Source of the DNA: CAYRJD01 sp965205925
GTDB lineage: Bacteria > Actinomycetota > Acidimicrobiia > Acidimicrobiales > Poriferisodalaceae
Assembly: GCA_965205925.1 (NCBI GenBank)
Contig: OZ242183.1
Span: forward strand, 868,001 to 932,000
Reading direction: 5' to 3'
Length of the DNA stretch: 64,000 bases
How positions within the stretch are numbered: the first letter of the stretch is position 1; the number at the start of each line of letters is the position of its first letter. Shown here one piece after another: positions 25,109-33,115 of this stretch. The notes beneath the pieces were generated by a model that worked only from the letters and a program-made list of their open reading frames with translations, had not been told where the DNA came from and did no database searches. The position numbers and the translations under genes are program-made.

Positions 25109-26374
25109 TCATCTGCGGTATTTGTGAGCTACGAACGGCAGCCGCTGCACCTGGCATGGCTCGCGTCGTCCTCGCACATCTGCTTCTAGGGCGGTGCCTG
25201 GTTTAGCGCAATCCGCGCGCACGTAGCCCATCGCAATCGGCTGTTCAGCACTGTGACCGATTCCGCCGCTGGTGACGTGGCCAATGGCCACAGTGTCTCC
25301 GGCTTCTGCCTGGCTAGATAAAAACAAATCAGCCCCGTCGCGTATCGGTCTACGTCCCGTTGCGACTATGCCTACCCGGCGTCGTCTAGGTCCTTCAGCG
25401 ATTTGGCGAGCGATCACATCGGCGCCCGGATATCCGCCGTCGGCTCCACGTCGATGCGTAGGAATTGACCACCGGAGCACGGCTTCGACAGGGGTTGTCT
25501 GTTCATCAAGGTCGTTGCCCCACAGGCATAATCCTGCTTCGAGTCGTAGAGAATCACGCGCTACAAGTCCCGCTGGGGTGACGTTGGCATCGGCCAGCAA
25601 CAGGCGCGCTATGTCTTCAGCAGCGTCGGTTGAGACGATTAACTCAAACCCGTCCTCGCCGGTGTAACCCGACCTGGAGATGTTGCAAATCCCGGCTTGC
25701 AAGCCATTTGGCATGCTCGTCGGAGGTATGTTTTTTTGCGGCACGGTGGTGTGCATGAAGGTAAGCGAAGCCGCGCCGGCTGTTCCAATGTCTTGCTTGG
25801 CGAGCACATCAGCTGCAAGCGGTCCTTGTAGCGCTATCACCATCAGATCTTCTCGGTGAACTATGTCCACTGAATTTTCGTCCACTGAGTCTTTGCCGAC
25901 CGAATTTTTGCCCGGGAAAGGCTTGCTGGCTTGCTGGTGCAGGTGAGCCAAATCAATTTCTGCGCGAGAAGCGTTGAGCACCAACCGCAGACGGTCCCCA
26001 AGATGCGAAACCACAAGGTCGTCAATAATGCCGCCTTGTGTATTTGTAAGCATCGTGTAAGCCATACGGCCAACGGCCAGTTCTTTGATGTCGCCCGGCA
26101 CCAAGGTTTCAAGCCAGGCTTTTGCTATTGCAGCCGATGACGTTTCCACTGTGCTGTTGAAGCTGTTGTGTTGGCTATTGGCGCTGCTGGGAGAAGCAAG
26201 CACATCAACGACTGCCATGTGCCCCACATCAAAAAAACCAGCGGCCGAGCGTGTGGCCTTGTGCTCAGCTAGTTCGCTGCCATAACGCAACGGCATTTCC
26301 CAACCAGCGAACCGCGCCATGCGTGCGCCTAACTCTTGATGTAAAGCCCACAGGGGAGTCCTCTTGAGCGGCAC
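25109..26374 (-). CDS. gcvT: Glycine cleavage system T protein (aminomethyltransferase)
   Basis: 421 residues, longer than the usual 360-370. RTPLWALHQELGARMARFAGWEMPLRY opens the protein; RSAAGFFDVGHMAV, YTMLTNTQGGIIDDLVV and the folate-binding SRSGYTGEDGFELIV follow, with GLCLWGNDLDEQTTPVEA near the C-terminus. It releases ammonia and transfers the methylene to tetrahydrofolate. Extra length comes partly from a loop near residues 50-70 (SPSSANSQHNSFNSTVET) and a 15-base in-frame repeat near residues 155-170. It begins 13 bases after the selenocysteine ArsC-like gene, so both belong to one transcript. Confidence 0.95.
   Translation of the reverse strand: MPLKRTPLWALHQELGARMARFAGWEMPLRYGSELAEHKATRSAAGFFDVGHMAVVDVLASPSSANSQHNSFNSTVETSSAAIAKAWLETLVPGDIKELAVGRMAYTMLTNTQGGIIDDLVVSHLGDRLRLVLNASRAEIDLAHLHQQASKPFPGKNSVGKDSVDENSVDIVHREDLMVIALQGPLAADVLAKQDIGTAGAASLTFMHTTVPQKNIPPTSMPNGLQAGICNISRSGYTGEDGFELIVSTDAAEDIARLLLADANVTPAGLVARDSLRLEAGLCLWGNDLDEQTTPVEAVLRWSIPTHRRGADGGYPGADVIARQIAEGPRRRRVGIVATGRRPIRDGADLFLSSQAEAGDTVAIGHVTSGGIGHSAEQPIAMGYVRADCAKPGTALEADVRGRREPCQVQRLPFVAHKYRR
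25866..25910 (-). repeat. Three 15-base in-frame repeats inside gcvT
   Basis: Blocks 25866-25880, 25881-25895 and 25896-25910 are near copies (TCCACTGAATTTTCG-like on the plus strand). They encode three five-residue units of the pattern NSVGK, DSVDE, NSVD in the protein, inside a surface-loop position of the T protein. The likely origin is replication slippage. Confidence 0.85.
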
Positions 26375-26387
26375 AAACTTAGGATCC

Positions 26388-26753
26388 CTAACCCGCCTGC
26401 TCAGCTAGAAATTCTGCAACGCGTCCTTTGGGTCGCCCGATGATCGCCCGATTACCGACAACTATTACCGGGCGCTGCATCAGGGCTTTGCGCTGCTCTA
26501 GTAGATCTACTACCGCTTGTGGATTGTTCACGTAGTCGTTTTCTTTTAAGCCGAGCTTTTTAAATTGTGAGTCTTTACGAACCAGATCTTGCACTGGATC
26601 TTCCAAGATGGCGACAAGGTTTTCTAAGACCTTGCGATCGGGCGGGGTTTTGATGTAATGAACCACGTTGATCTTTGCTCCCTGCTCCTCAGCGACCGCC
26701 AAGGCATTTACGGAAGAGTTTCAGTGTCGGTTGTGAAAGATGGTTACGTCCAT
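26388..26753 (-). CDS. ArsC/Spx-like thioredoxin-fold protein with in-frame TGA (selenocysteine)
   Basis: 121 residues if TGA at 26721-26723 is read as selenocysteine. The N-terminus reads MDVTIFHNRHUNSSVNAL, which lines up with the arsenate reductase start TIYHNPACGTSRNTL so that Sec11 replaces the catalytic Cys12. The rest fits ArsC: INVVHYIKTPPDRKVLENLV and the C-terminal RPVIVVGNRAIIGRPKGRVA. The ATG at 26753 has AAGAAAGG 8 bases upstream. Without recoding only a 10-residue peptide or a headless 104-residue protein would result. ArsC reduces arsenate; ArsC-fold proteins may instead be general redox or regulatory proteins. The arginine after the active site (Arg16 in plasmid ArsC) is Val here, so the substrate may not be arsenate. 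First gene of the gcvT-gcvP-selD operon. Confidence 0.85.
26685..26718 (-). promoter_or_regulatory. Possible SECIS stem-loop in the ArsC-like gene
   Basis: On the minus strand CTCTTC, two bases after the TGA, can pair with GAGGAG at 26690-26685 (6 pairs, one G-U). The intervening 22 bases can form a weaker inner CG pair. It is less convincing than the selD hairpin. Confidence 0.35.
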
Positions 26754-26863
26754 TGGGCATGCCTTTCTTGAACCTGTGCTGGGAGGAGTGCTGCTTCGCG
26801 AGGCTAATGCAGCCTGCGAGCTTGATTGCGGTGCCCACCAACTAGTCAACGTAGGCTTTAGGC

Positions 26864-28699
26864 ATGGCTGAGTACCGTTCGCGCACATCAACTGGTGGAC
26901 GAAATATGGCTGGCGCACGCGCTCTGTGGCGCGCTACCGGCATGACCGATGACGATTTTGGCAAGCCCATTGTTGCGGTAGCCAACTCTTTCACACAGTT
27001 TGTGCCTGGTCACGTTCACCTAAAAGACATGGGTCAACTAGTGGCGCGCGAAATTGAAAAGGCGGGTGGAGTAGCCAAAGAGTTCAACACCATCGCCGTG
27101 GACGACGGTATTGCGATGGGACACGACGGGATGCTTTACAGCCTGCCGTCACGCGATCTCATCGCTGACTCGGTGGAGTACATGGCGAACGCCCATTGCG
27201 CGGACGCTTTGGTGTGCATTAGCAACTGCGACAAGATCACACCAGGCATGTTGATGGCAGCAATGCGCCTAAACATTCCAGCGGTGTTTGTGTCGGGCGG
27301 GCCGATGGAAGCAGGCAAAACCAAATTATCCGAAACCAAGGTTGATCTAATCAACGTGATGGTGGTGGCAGCCGATGACTCAGTCAGCGATGAGGATGTT
27401 GCAGAGATGGAACGTGCGGGCTGCCCAACCTGTGGCTCATGTTCAGGAATGTTCACTGCCAACTCAATGAACTGCCTTACCGAAGCGCTGGGTTTGTCAT
27501 TGCCAGGTAATGGCACGGTTGTGGCTACGCACTCAGATCGCCGTGAGTTGTTTTTACGAGCCGGTCGACTAGTGGTTGACCTGTGTCGGAGGTACTACCG
27601 CGAAGACGATGATTCAGTTCTACCGCGACGAGTCGCCAGCTTTGAGGCGTTTGAAAACGCGATGTCGTTAGACATCGCAATGGGTGGTTCCACTAACACG
27701 ATCTTGCACCTACTAGCGGCCGCACAAGAAGCCGATTTGAATTTCACGATGGCTGATATTGACCGCCTCTCGCGCAAGGTGCCGAACATTTGCAAGGTTG
27801 CACCAGCATCGGAGTTTTTCCATGTGGAAGACGTGCATCGCGCAGGTGGCGTGATGGCGATCTTGGCGGAGTTAAACCGGGGCGGATTGCTTAGCAACCA
27901 GGTCACGACCATTCACGAGCCCACGTTGTTTGATGCCCTAGCGCGCTGGGATGTAGCCACAAACAACGAGGCAGAATTGCACGAGTTTTATCGAGCAGGT
28001 CCGGCCGGCATTCCCACACAAGAAGCGTTTAGCCAGTCCGAAAGGTATAAGTCACTTGACCTGGATCGCGTAAGTGGCTGCATACGTTCCGTCGATAATG
28101 CCTACAGCGCGGACGGCGGCTTAGCAGTTCTATACGGAAACATTGCCGAAGACGGGTGCGTGGTCAAAACCGCAGGAGTAGAGGAGAACATTCTGCAGTT
28201 CACCGGCCGTGCATTTGTGACCGAAAGCCAAGACGAAGCCGTAGAGCGCATTCTTAACGACGAGGTGTCGGCCGGCGATGTGGTGGTGGTGCGTTACGAG
28301 GGCCCACGCGGTGGACCGGGCATGCAAGAGATGTTGTATCCGACGTCGTATTTGAAATCACGTGGTCTAGGTAAGGCTTGTGCTTTGGTTACAGATGGAC
28401 GTTTTTCAGGAGGCACCTCCGGATTGTCAATCGGGCATGTGTCACCAGAGGCGGCCGCTGGAGGGATGATCGGTTTGGTGCGTGACGGTGATCGCATAGA
28501 AATCAACATTCCCAATAGGTCAATCCATTTGGCTGTTGATGATGACGAGCTAGCACAACGTCGAGCTCAGCAAGACAAGGCCGGCTGGAAGCCCGCCAAG
28601 GAGCGCCCGCGCCAGGTGTCGGTGGCGCTACAGGCGTATGCCGCAATGGCTACTAGCGCCGACAAAGGAGCAGTGCGCGACCTAAGCCTGCTGGGTTAG
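26864..28699 (+). CDS. ilvD: Dihydroxy-acid dehydratase
   Basis: 611 residues. SRTSTGGRNMAGARALWRAT opens the protein, and the Fe-S and active-site blocks follow: ISNCDKITPGMLMAA, GCPTCGSCSGMFTANSMNCL and AMGGSTNTILHLLA, with VTDGRFSGGTSGLSIGHVSP near the C-terminus. The Cys pattern (NCDK, CGSCSGM) fits the full-length IlvD that holds a labile cluster. It dehydrates dihydroxy acids in valine, leucine and isoleucine synthesis. Divergent from the ArsC-like gene (110 bases between). Other branched-chain genes are not in the window. Confidence 0.97.
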   Translation: MAEYRSRTSTGGRNMAGARALWRATGMTDDDFGKPIVAVANSFTQFVPGHVHLKDMGQLVAREIEKAGGVAKEFNTIAVDDGIAMGHDGMLYSLPSRDLIADSVEYMANAHCADALVCISNCDKITPGMLMAAMRLNIPAVFVSGGPMEAGKTKLSETKVDLINVMVVAADDSVSDEDVAEMERAGCPTCGSCSGMFTANSMNCLTEALGLSLPGNGTVVATHSDRRELFLRAGRLVVDLCRRYYREDDDSVLPRRVASFEAFENAMSLDIAMGGSTNTILHLLAAAQEADLNFTMADIDRLSRKVPNICKVAPASEFFHVEDVHRAGGVMAILAELNRGGLLSNQVTTIHEPTLFDALARWDVATNNEAELHEFYRAGPAGIPTQEAFSQSERYKSLDLDRVSGCIRSVDNAYSADGGLAVLYGNIAEDGCVVKTAGVEENILQFTGRAFVTESQDEAVERILNDEVSAGDVVVVRYEGPRGGPGMQEMLYPTSYLKSRGLGKACALVTDGRFSGGTSGLSIGHVSPEAAAGGMIGLVRDGDRIEINIPNRSIHLAVDDDELAQRRAQQDKAGWKPAKERPRQVSVALQAYAAMATSADKGAVRDLSLLG

Positions 28700-28710
28700 G
28701 TCCTGTTGCT

Positions 28711-29538
28711 CTAGACATAGCTGCAGGAGAGCTGATCCGTAGGCAAAGGGTTGCCTGACAGCACCGCTGCACTACGTGCTTGCACTTGGCTAGGAATATG
28801 TGCTCTCACATATTCGGGCTGATACGCCAGCGCAATATCCATTAGCTCTAACCGATCAGGCGTTTGTTTCCACGCAACTGGTACGTATAGCGGCAGGTTG
28901 AACTGTCGCAAGCGAGCCAAGCCCTCATAGATGACTTTTTGGTATTCAAAACGACTTGGCCAGTCCCACTCGGCCGGTCCAAAGCCAACTCCGGGGTCAA
29001 GCAGCAGACGATCAACCACGCCGAACGGTTGCAACCTCTGTAGCCGCTTTTCAAACCAGTCGAGCATCAGCTCCATCGGATTGTTTTTCACACGGTCGTT
29101 AATACTTCCACTAGCACTACCACTGGTGGGTGCACGCATGTTGCGAAAGTCGCTTCCAAGCATGAACGGCAGCACAACCGGCACATCAAAGTCAGCCGCT
29201 ACTCGCAGCATTTCATTGCTTTGAAGCGCGTCGCCAGCGTTTAGCACTGCGGCACCTTGCTCTAAGGCTCGTCTTGCTATTTCTGCGTGGCGAGTGTCAA
29301 TGGAAACAGTAACTCCCAGCGATAGCAATCCGCTGAGCGGTTCGGCTAACCGTTCCCATTCAATCTCGGGTGACACCGAGTTCGCAGAGCCGCCAGAGCC
29401 CTCAGCTCCAACGTCTAAGCAGCTCGCGCCGGCATCCAGTAACGCCTTACCACGCGCCCGTGCCGACTCTTCGTCGCGAACGATCGAAAACTCGGCCCCA
29501 GTGTCGGGCGAAGCGTTGACTACGCCAAAAATTTTCAT
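28711..29538 (-). CDS. Divergent dihydropteroate synthase-like protein
   Basis: 275 residues of the pterin-binding TIM-barrel family: GVVNASPDT at the N-terminus, GASCLDVGAEGSGG near residue 38, VSIDTRHAEIARRALEQGAA near residue 78 and LLLDPGVGFG near residue 175. Several DHPS residues are altered: the GILNVTPDSF loop is shorter, IND after the second strand is LNAGD, no MHM follows the third strand, and the final RVHDV is RAHIP. It may be a pterin- or molybdopterin-related paralogue rather than the folate enzyme. It lies 17 bases downstream of the molybdopterin oxidoreductase, which supports a pterin link but does not prove it. Confidence 0.75.
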   Translation of the reverse strand: MKIFGVVNASPDTGAEFSIVRDEESARARGKALLDAGASCLDVGAEGSGGSANSVSPEIEWERLAEPLSGLLSLGVTVSIDTRHAEIARRALEQGAAVLNAGDALQSNEMLRVAADFDVPVVLPFMLGSDFRNMRAPTSGSASGSINDRVKNNPMELMLDWFEKRLQRLQPFGVVDRLLLDPGVGFGPAEWDWPSRFEYQKVIYEGLARLRQFNLPLYVPVAWKQTPDRLELMDIALAYQPEYVRAHIPSQVQARSAAVLSGNPLPTDQLSCSYV

Positions 29539-29555
29539 GGCGTTGCCTGGTCCCT

Positions 29556-31844
29556 TTAGCCCGGGATTGCTTCTAACTGCACGCGCACGTGCTTGTGATG
29601 CGGTGTTAGCGACAACCAGTCAACATCAGCCAGATCGGTCAGCTCGTTTACCGAAACGCCGCTAATCATGTGTTCACCGGTCTCGTCGGGATACTCCGTT
29701 CCAAACCCGTGCGGCAGAGTTACATGTCCGGGCAAAACTGTGTCGGTTATATCAACGCCCGTTTCGGCTTCACCGCGCTTGGATGTGATACGAATGCGCC
29801 CCTCTTCGCCCACACCCAACGCTTGAGCGTCAAGTGGGTTTATGCGTAAGGCACCGTCGCGGTCTTTCTTGCGCCAGTCAGGGTCACGCATGATGGCGTT
29901 GGCATTAGACGATCGTCTCTCGCCGGCAGACAACACGAACGGGAAACGGTCGTTTGGTTTTTGTGGCTCCTGTGTGTTCAGTGAACGGAGCTCGTCGACT
30001 AGCTCTTCAATGTGTAAGTGAATCTTGCCATCAAGATGTGCTACGCGATCCCAAGTGTCTTCATATTCGCTGACGGTTACCGCAATGCCAGACGGAGCTT
30101 CAATCAAAGCGTCAAACAAGTTGCTAGCCAGCTCCAGCCCTTCGCCTTCGATGCCAGCTGCTCGTACCTGATCACCGAACCGCATGGAAGCATTCATGGC
30201 AGCTCCGAACACAACTGCGGCGGGGGCCATGTCTCCCAAAGATTCTTTGAGGCTTTTGTAGAGCACTACTGGGAGCTTGGCGCCGATGTCAGCGTTATCG
30301 GCAGAAATTGCAGCTAGAGCAGACACGAACTCTTCGCGGCTTTGCTGAGCGGCTTCTTGCAAAGCGTCTGAGCCTTCTGGCAGACCATCCATGGCTTCAA
30401 GTAAGAGTCGGTGTATCTCTGCCTCGGGCAACGAATCACCTAGCGGCTCCAAGATTGGTTGGCGAATATGAAAGTAGTTGGTGGGCATTTCGCCGCTAAA
30501 AAATGTGGCTTCGGGCTTTTCATATTGCGAGCTAGCCGGCAGCACGTAGTGGGCTTGGCGGGCGGTCTCGGTCATCGCTACGTCAATCACCACCAAACAT
30601 TCCAGCTTTGAAAACGCTTCGCGAAACCGTTTGGAGTCGGGGAGAGTGTGAGCTGGGTTGGCCGATTCCACGATTACGGCTCTAAATCGATTGGGATGAT
30701 CGGTGTCGATGCTGTCAGCAATAGCGGCGCAAGCCATCAAACCCGCAAGCATCGGCGCGCCCAGCACCGGATCAACTTCACCTTCACCGCTGTGCCCACA
30801 CAGTGGCGCAAGCCGGATGGGTAGGTTCATGGCACCTTCACGAGCGAAGTTTCCAGTTAGCAGATAAAGCAGTCGTTGCAGCCAACTATTCAGTGTGGAA
30901 TAGGGCGCCATCTCGATACCGAGATCTTCTTCGGTCGATAGAGATTTGGCGTTAGCCATGGTGTGAGCCGCAGCTCGCAGATCGTTCTCATCCACTCCGC
31001 ACTTGCGAGCATTTTCAGCTATATCAATCTGGGAGATGAGCAATTTCAGTTCATCCCAGCCAACGCATTGCTCGGTTAGGAATCGTTCGTCGACTAGGCC
31101 GTCTTCGACGATGATTGCTAGCAGAGCAGCTAAAGCCCACGCATCGGTTCCTGGGAAGACACGCAGATGATGGTCGGCGATCGCCGCGGTTTCGGTTACG
31201 CGCGGATCCATCACGACCAGCTTGCGGTTGTCGTCGTTCTTGATGCGGTTTAACACATTGCGTGATTCAGGGAATCCGTGGCTTTGCCAGGGGTTCTTGC
31301 CGATAAACACAGCGCAGTCTGTGTGCTCAAAATCACCGACCGGGCCACGATCTTGACGGCCAAACAGTTTGCCTTGCACCCAAAACATGCCCGTTTTTTC
31401 TTGCGCCAGGGCGTTGCTGCGATATTTGATGCCCAAAGTCTTGATGAGACTGCGGGAGTATGCCCCCGGGAAATGGTTGCCCTGCCCGCCGCCGCCGTAA
31501 TAAAGGATCTTGTCACCACCAACCGAATCACGAATACCGGTCAACTTTTCGGCAATCTCACGCGCCGCTGTATCCCAACTGATTGGCTCAAAGGAGCCAT
31601 CTGTAAGCCGCTTCAACGGTGTGGTTAGCCGGTCGCGTCCATTTTGGTAGTAGTTGATTCGTAGGGCTTTTTCACAGGTGTAGCCCTTCGTCATTGGGTG
31701 TTCCTTGTCACCTCGAACACGCGTGATCTGCCTGCCGTCGAGGCGAACTTCGATGCCGCAGTTGTTAGAGCACAAAATGCAAGCCGTTTTGTGCCACTCG
31801 TTTTTTGTTGCGTCTGTTGTATCGCTCTGGTCGTTCATGTTCAA
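29556..31844 (-). CDS. Molybdopterin oxidoreductase (formate dehydrogenase/nitrate reductase superfamily)
   Basis: 762 residues. Near the N-terminus CILCSNNCGIEVRLDGR followed by KGYTCEKALR gives the C-x2-C-x3-C-xn-C pattern of the [4Fe-4S] domain. The Mo-bis-MGD core follows (ILYYGGGGQGNHFPGAYSRS, VVMDPRVTETAAIADHHL, GTDAWALAALLAI) and the C-terminal molydopterin-binding domain contains FPFVLSAGERRSSNANAIMR, INPLDAQALGV and VTLPHGFG. At the usual metal-ligand position the sequence is NALAQEKTGMFWVQ, with no Cys, Sec or Ser, so the electron chemistry may differ. No Tat signal is present, so it is cytoplasmic. A [3Fe-4S] ferredoxin is divergent and a FolP-like gene is downstream. The substrate is unknown. 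Confidence 0.88.
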   Translation of the reverse strand: MNMNDQSDTTDATKNEWHKTACILCSNNCGIEVRLDGRQITRVRGDKEHPMTKGYTCEKALRINYYQNGRDRLTTPLKRLTDGSFEPISWDTAAREIAEKLTGIRDSVGGDKILYYGGGGQGNHFPGAYSRSLIKTLGIKYRSNALAQEKTGMFWVQGKLFGRQDRGPVGDFEHTDCAVFIGKNPWQSHGFPESRNVLNRIKNDDNRKLVVMDPRVTETAAIADHHLRVFPGTDAWALAALLAIIVEDGLVDERFLTEQCVGWDELKLLISQIDIAENARKCGVDENDLRAAAHTMANAKSLSTEEDLGIEMAPYSTLNSWLQRLLYLLTGNFAREGAMNLPIRLAPLCGHSGEGEVDPVLGAPMLAGLMACAAIADSIDTDHPNRFRAVIVESANPAHTLPDSKRFREAFSKLECLVVIDVAMTETARQAHYVLPASSQYEKPEATFFSGEMPTNYFHIRQPILEPLGDSLPEAEIHRLLLEAMDGLPEGSDALQEAAQQSREEFVSALAAISADNADIGAKLPVVLYKSLKESLGDMAPAAVVFGAAMNASMRFGDQVRAAGIEGEGLELASNLFDALIEAPSGIAVTVSEYEDTWDRVAHLDGKIHLHIEELVDELRSLNTQEPQKPNDRFPFVLSAGERRSSNANAIMRDPDWRKKDRDGALRINPLDAQALGVGEEGRIRITSKRGEAETGVDITDTVLPGHVTLPHGFGTEYPDETGEHMISGVSVNELTDLADVDWLSLTPHHKHVRVQLEAIPG

Positions 31845-31908
31845 GCCTGTCTACCCAGTTTTCAGGTCAGAACTTAGTCAAAATCGCTGTGCTGGTAGTT
31901 TTAGCCCA

Positions 31909-32106
31909 GTGAAGATCATTGTTGACACAGAAAAGTGCCAGGGGCATAACCGCTGCTATGCGCTTGCGCCAGATCTAGTTGAGATAGATGAATACGGATA
32001 TGCAGCCGCTATTGGTGACGGTGAGGTACTGCCGGCAGTAGAAGAGCAGGCTCGCTTAGCCGAAGCCAATTGCCCCGAGTTTGCAATCTCGCTTGAGGAA
32101 ACTTAA
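31909..32106 (+). CDS. P450-type [3Fe-4S] ferredoxin
   Basis: 65 residues from GTG at 31909 (KIIVDTEKCQGHNRCYALAP). The pattern CxxHxxC near the start and a third cysteine in ANCPEFAI is that of the small 3Fe-4S ferredoxins that feed bacterial cytochromes P450. A longer upstream reading frame exists but overlaps the divergent oxidoreductase. It lies 64 bases from the molybdopterin oxidoreductase start on the other strand. It could serve that enzyme or the P450-UbiB protein; neither is proven. Confidence 0.85.
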   Translation: MKIIVDTEKCQGHNRCYALAPDLVEIDEYGYAAAIGDGEVLPAVEEQARLAEANCPEFAISLEET

Positions 32107-32215
32107 GCACGACCACTTTTTCGTCGACCTCACGAAGGTGTATAACAACGACCAGTGGGCAATACAGAAAGCATGAGGCGAAGAGTTGCAGAAAGCGTGA
32201 TTAGCTTGGCCGAAT

Positions 32216-33070
32216 ATGAATCTGGCTGACGAGGCAAACGAGGAGAAAAAGTCGAAACGTGCACCCAGCGACACGTACACGCACGGCCATCATGCATCGG
32301 TAGTCGGTCAGCACGCACGCCGTACCGCCGAAGAGTGCGCGGCCTTTGCGCGTGAGGTAATTGCGGCCGACTCCACGCTTCTTGATGTGGGATGCGGACC
32401 AGGTTCCATTACCGCGGGATTGGGGCGTTGGGTCTCAAAGGGGCGGGTTGTCGCTGTCGATACCAGCGAAGAAATTCTCAAGACAGCAGCACAGACGCTC
32501 AGCGATGCTGGGGTTGACAATGTCGAGCTAAGACTTGCTTCGGTATACGAGCTGCCTTTTGAGGACCACACCTTTGACGTGACTTACGCTCATCAGGTCT
32601 TGCAGCATTTGTCTCAACCGGTAGCGGCGTTGGCTGAGATGGTGAGAGTTACACGGCCAGGCGGTTTCGTGGCCGTGCGCGATGCCGACTACTCCACCAT
32701 GCGTGGCTCTCCTTACGAAGACATCCATGATCGTTGGCGAGATGTTTATGAGCAGGTTTGTCGTCGCAATCACGCAGAACCAAACGCTGGGCATCATCTG
32801 TTGGGATGGTGTCGCGAAGCTGGGTTAACCAACGTAACGATGTCAGCGTCGGTGTGGCAATTTTGGACACCCGAAGAGTTACGCAACTGGGGTTACTCAA
32901 CAGCAGAACGTTGCCTCGAGTCTGACTTTGCCAAACAAGCAGTCGAATACGGCATTGCGACTCGTTCGCAGATGCAAGAAATCGCTGAAGGCTGGCGCAA
33001 GTGGGGCGATGATCCAAGCGGCTATTTTCACTTCATCCACGGTGAAGCGCTCATTGAGGTGCAAAGTTGA
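32216..33070 (+). CDS. SAM-dependent methyltransferase (class I)
   Basis: 284 residues. LLDVGCGPGSITAGLGRWV is the SAM-binding motif I, VVAVDTSEEILKTA motif II region, YELPFEDHTFDVTYAHQVL motif for catalysis and MVRVTRPGGFVAVRDADYS the post-core strand, as in Methyltransf_11/UbiE-like enzymes. The first 30 residues are charged and unstructured. A start at GTG or ATG further on is not needed. The product could be a small molecule, as no target-recognition domain is visible. It is followed 45 bases later by the tandem CoA-transferase. Confidence 0.85.
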   Translation: MNLADEANEEKKSKRAPSDTYTHGHHASVVGQHARRTAEECAAFAREVIAADSTLLDVGCGPGSITAGLGRWVSKGRVVAVDTSEEILKTAAQTLSDAGVDNVELRLASVYELPFEDHTFDVTYAHQVLQHLSQPVAALAEMVRVTRPGGFVAVRDADYSTMRGSPYEDIHDRWRDVYEQVCRRNHAEPNAGHHLLGWCREAGLTNVTMSASVWQFWTPEELRNWGYSTAERCLESDFAKQAVEYGIATRSQMQEIAEGWRKWGDDPSGYFHFIHGEALIEVQS

Positions 33071-33115
33071 CCGGGTTACTTGGCCGATTTAGTTGACCAT
33101 GCAAAGGGAGGCGAT

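Noticed and set aside
20855..26753. General reassignment of TGA to an amino acid in this organism
   Set aside because: Many other genes in the window end with TGA at family-typical lengths (for example ribE, rpmI, tsnR, trkA), so recoding is confined to the two sites at catalytic Cys positions.
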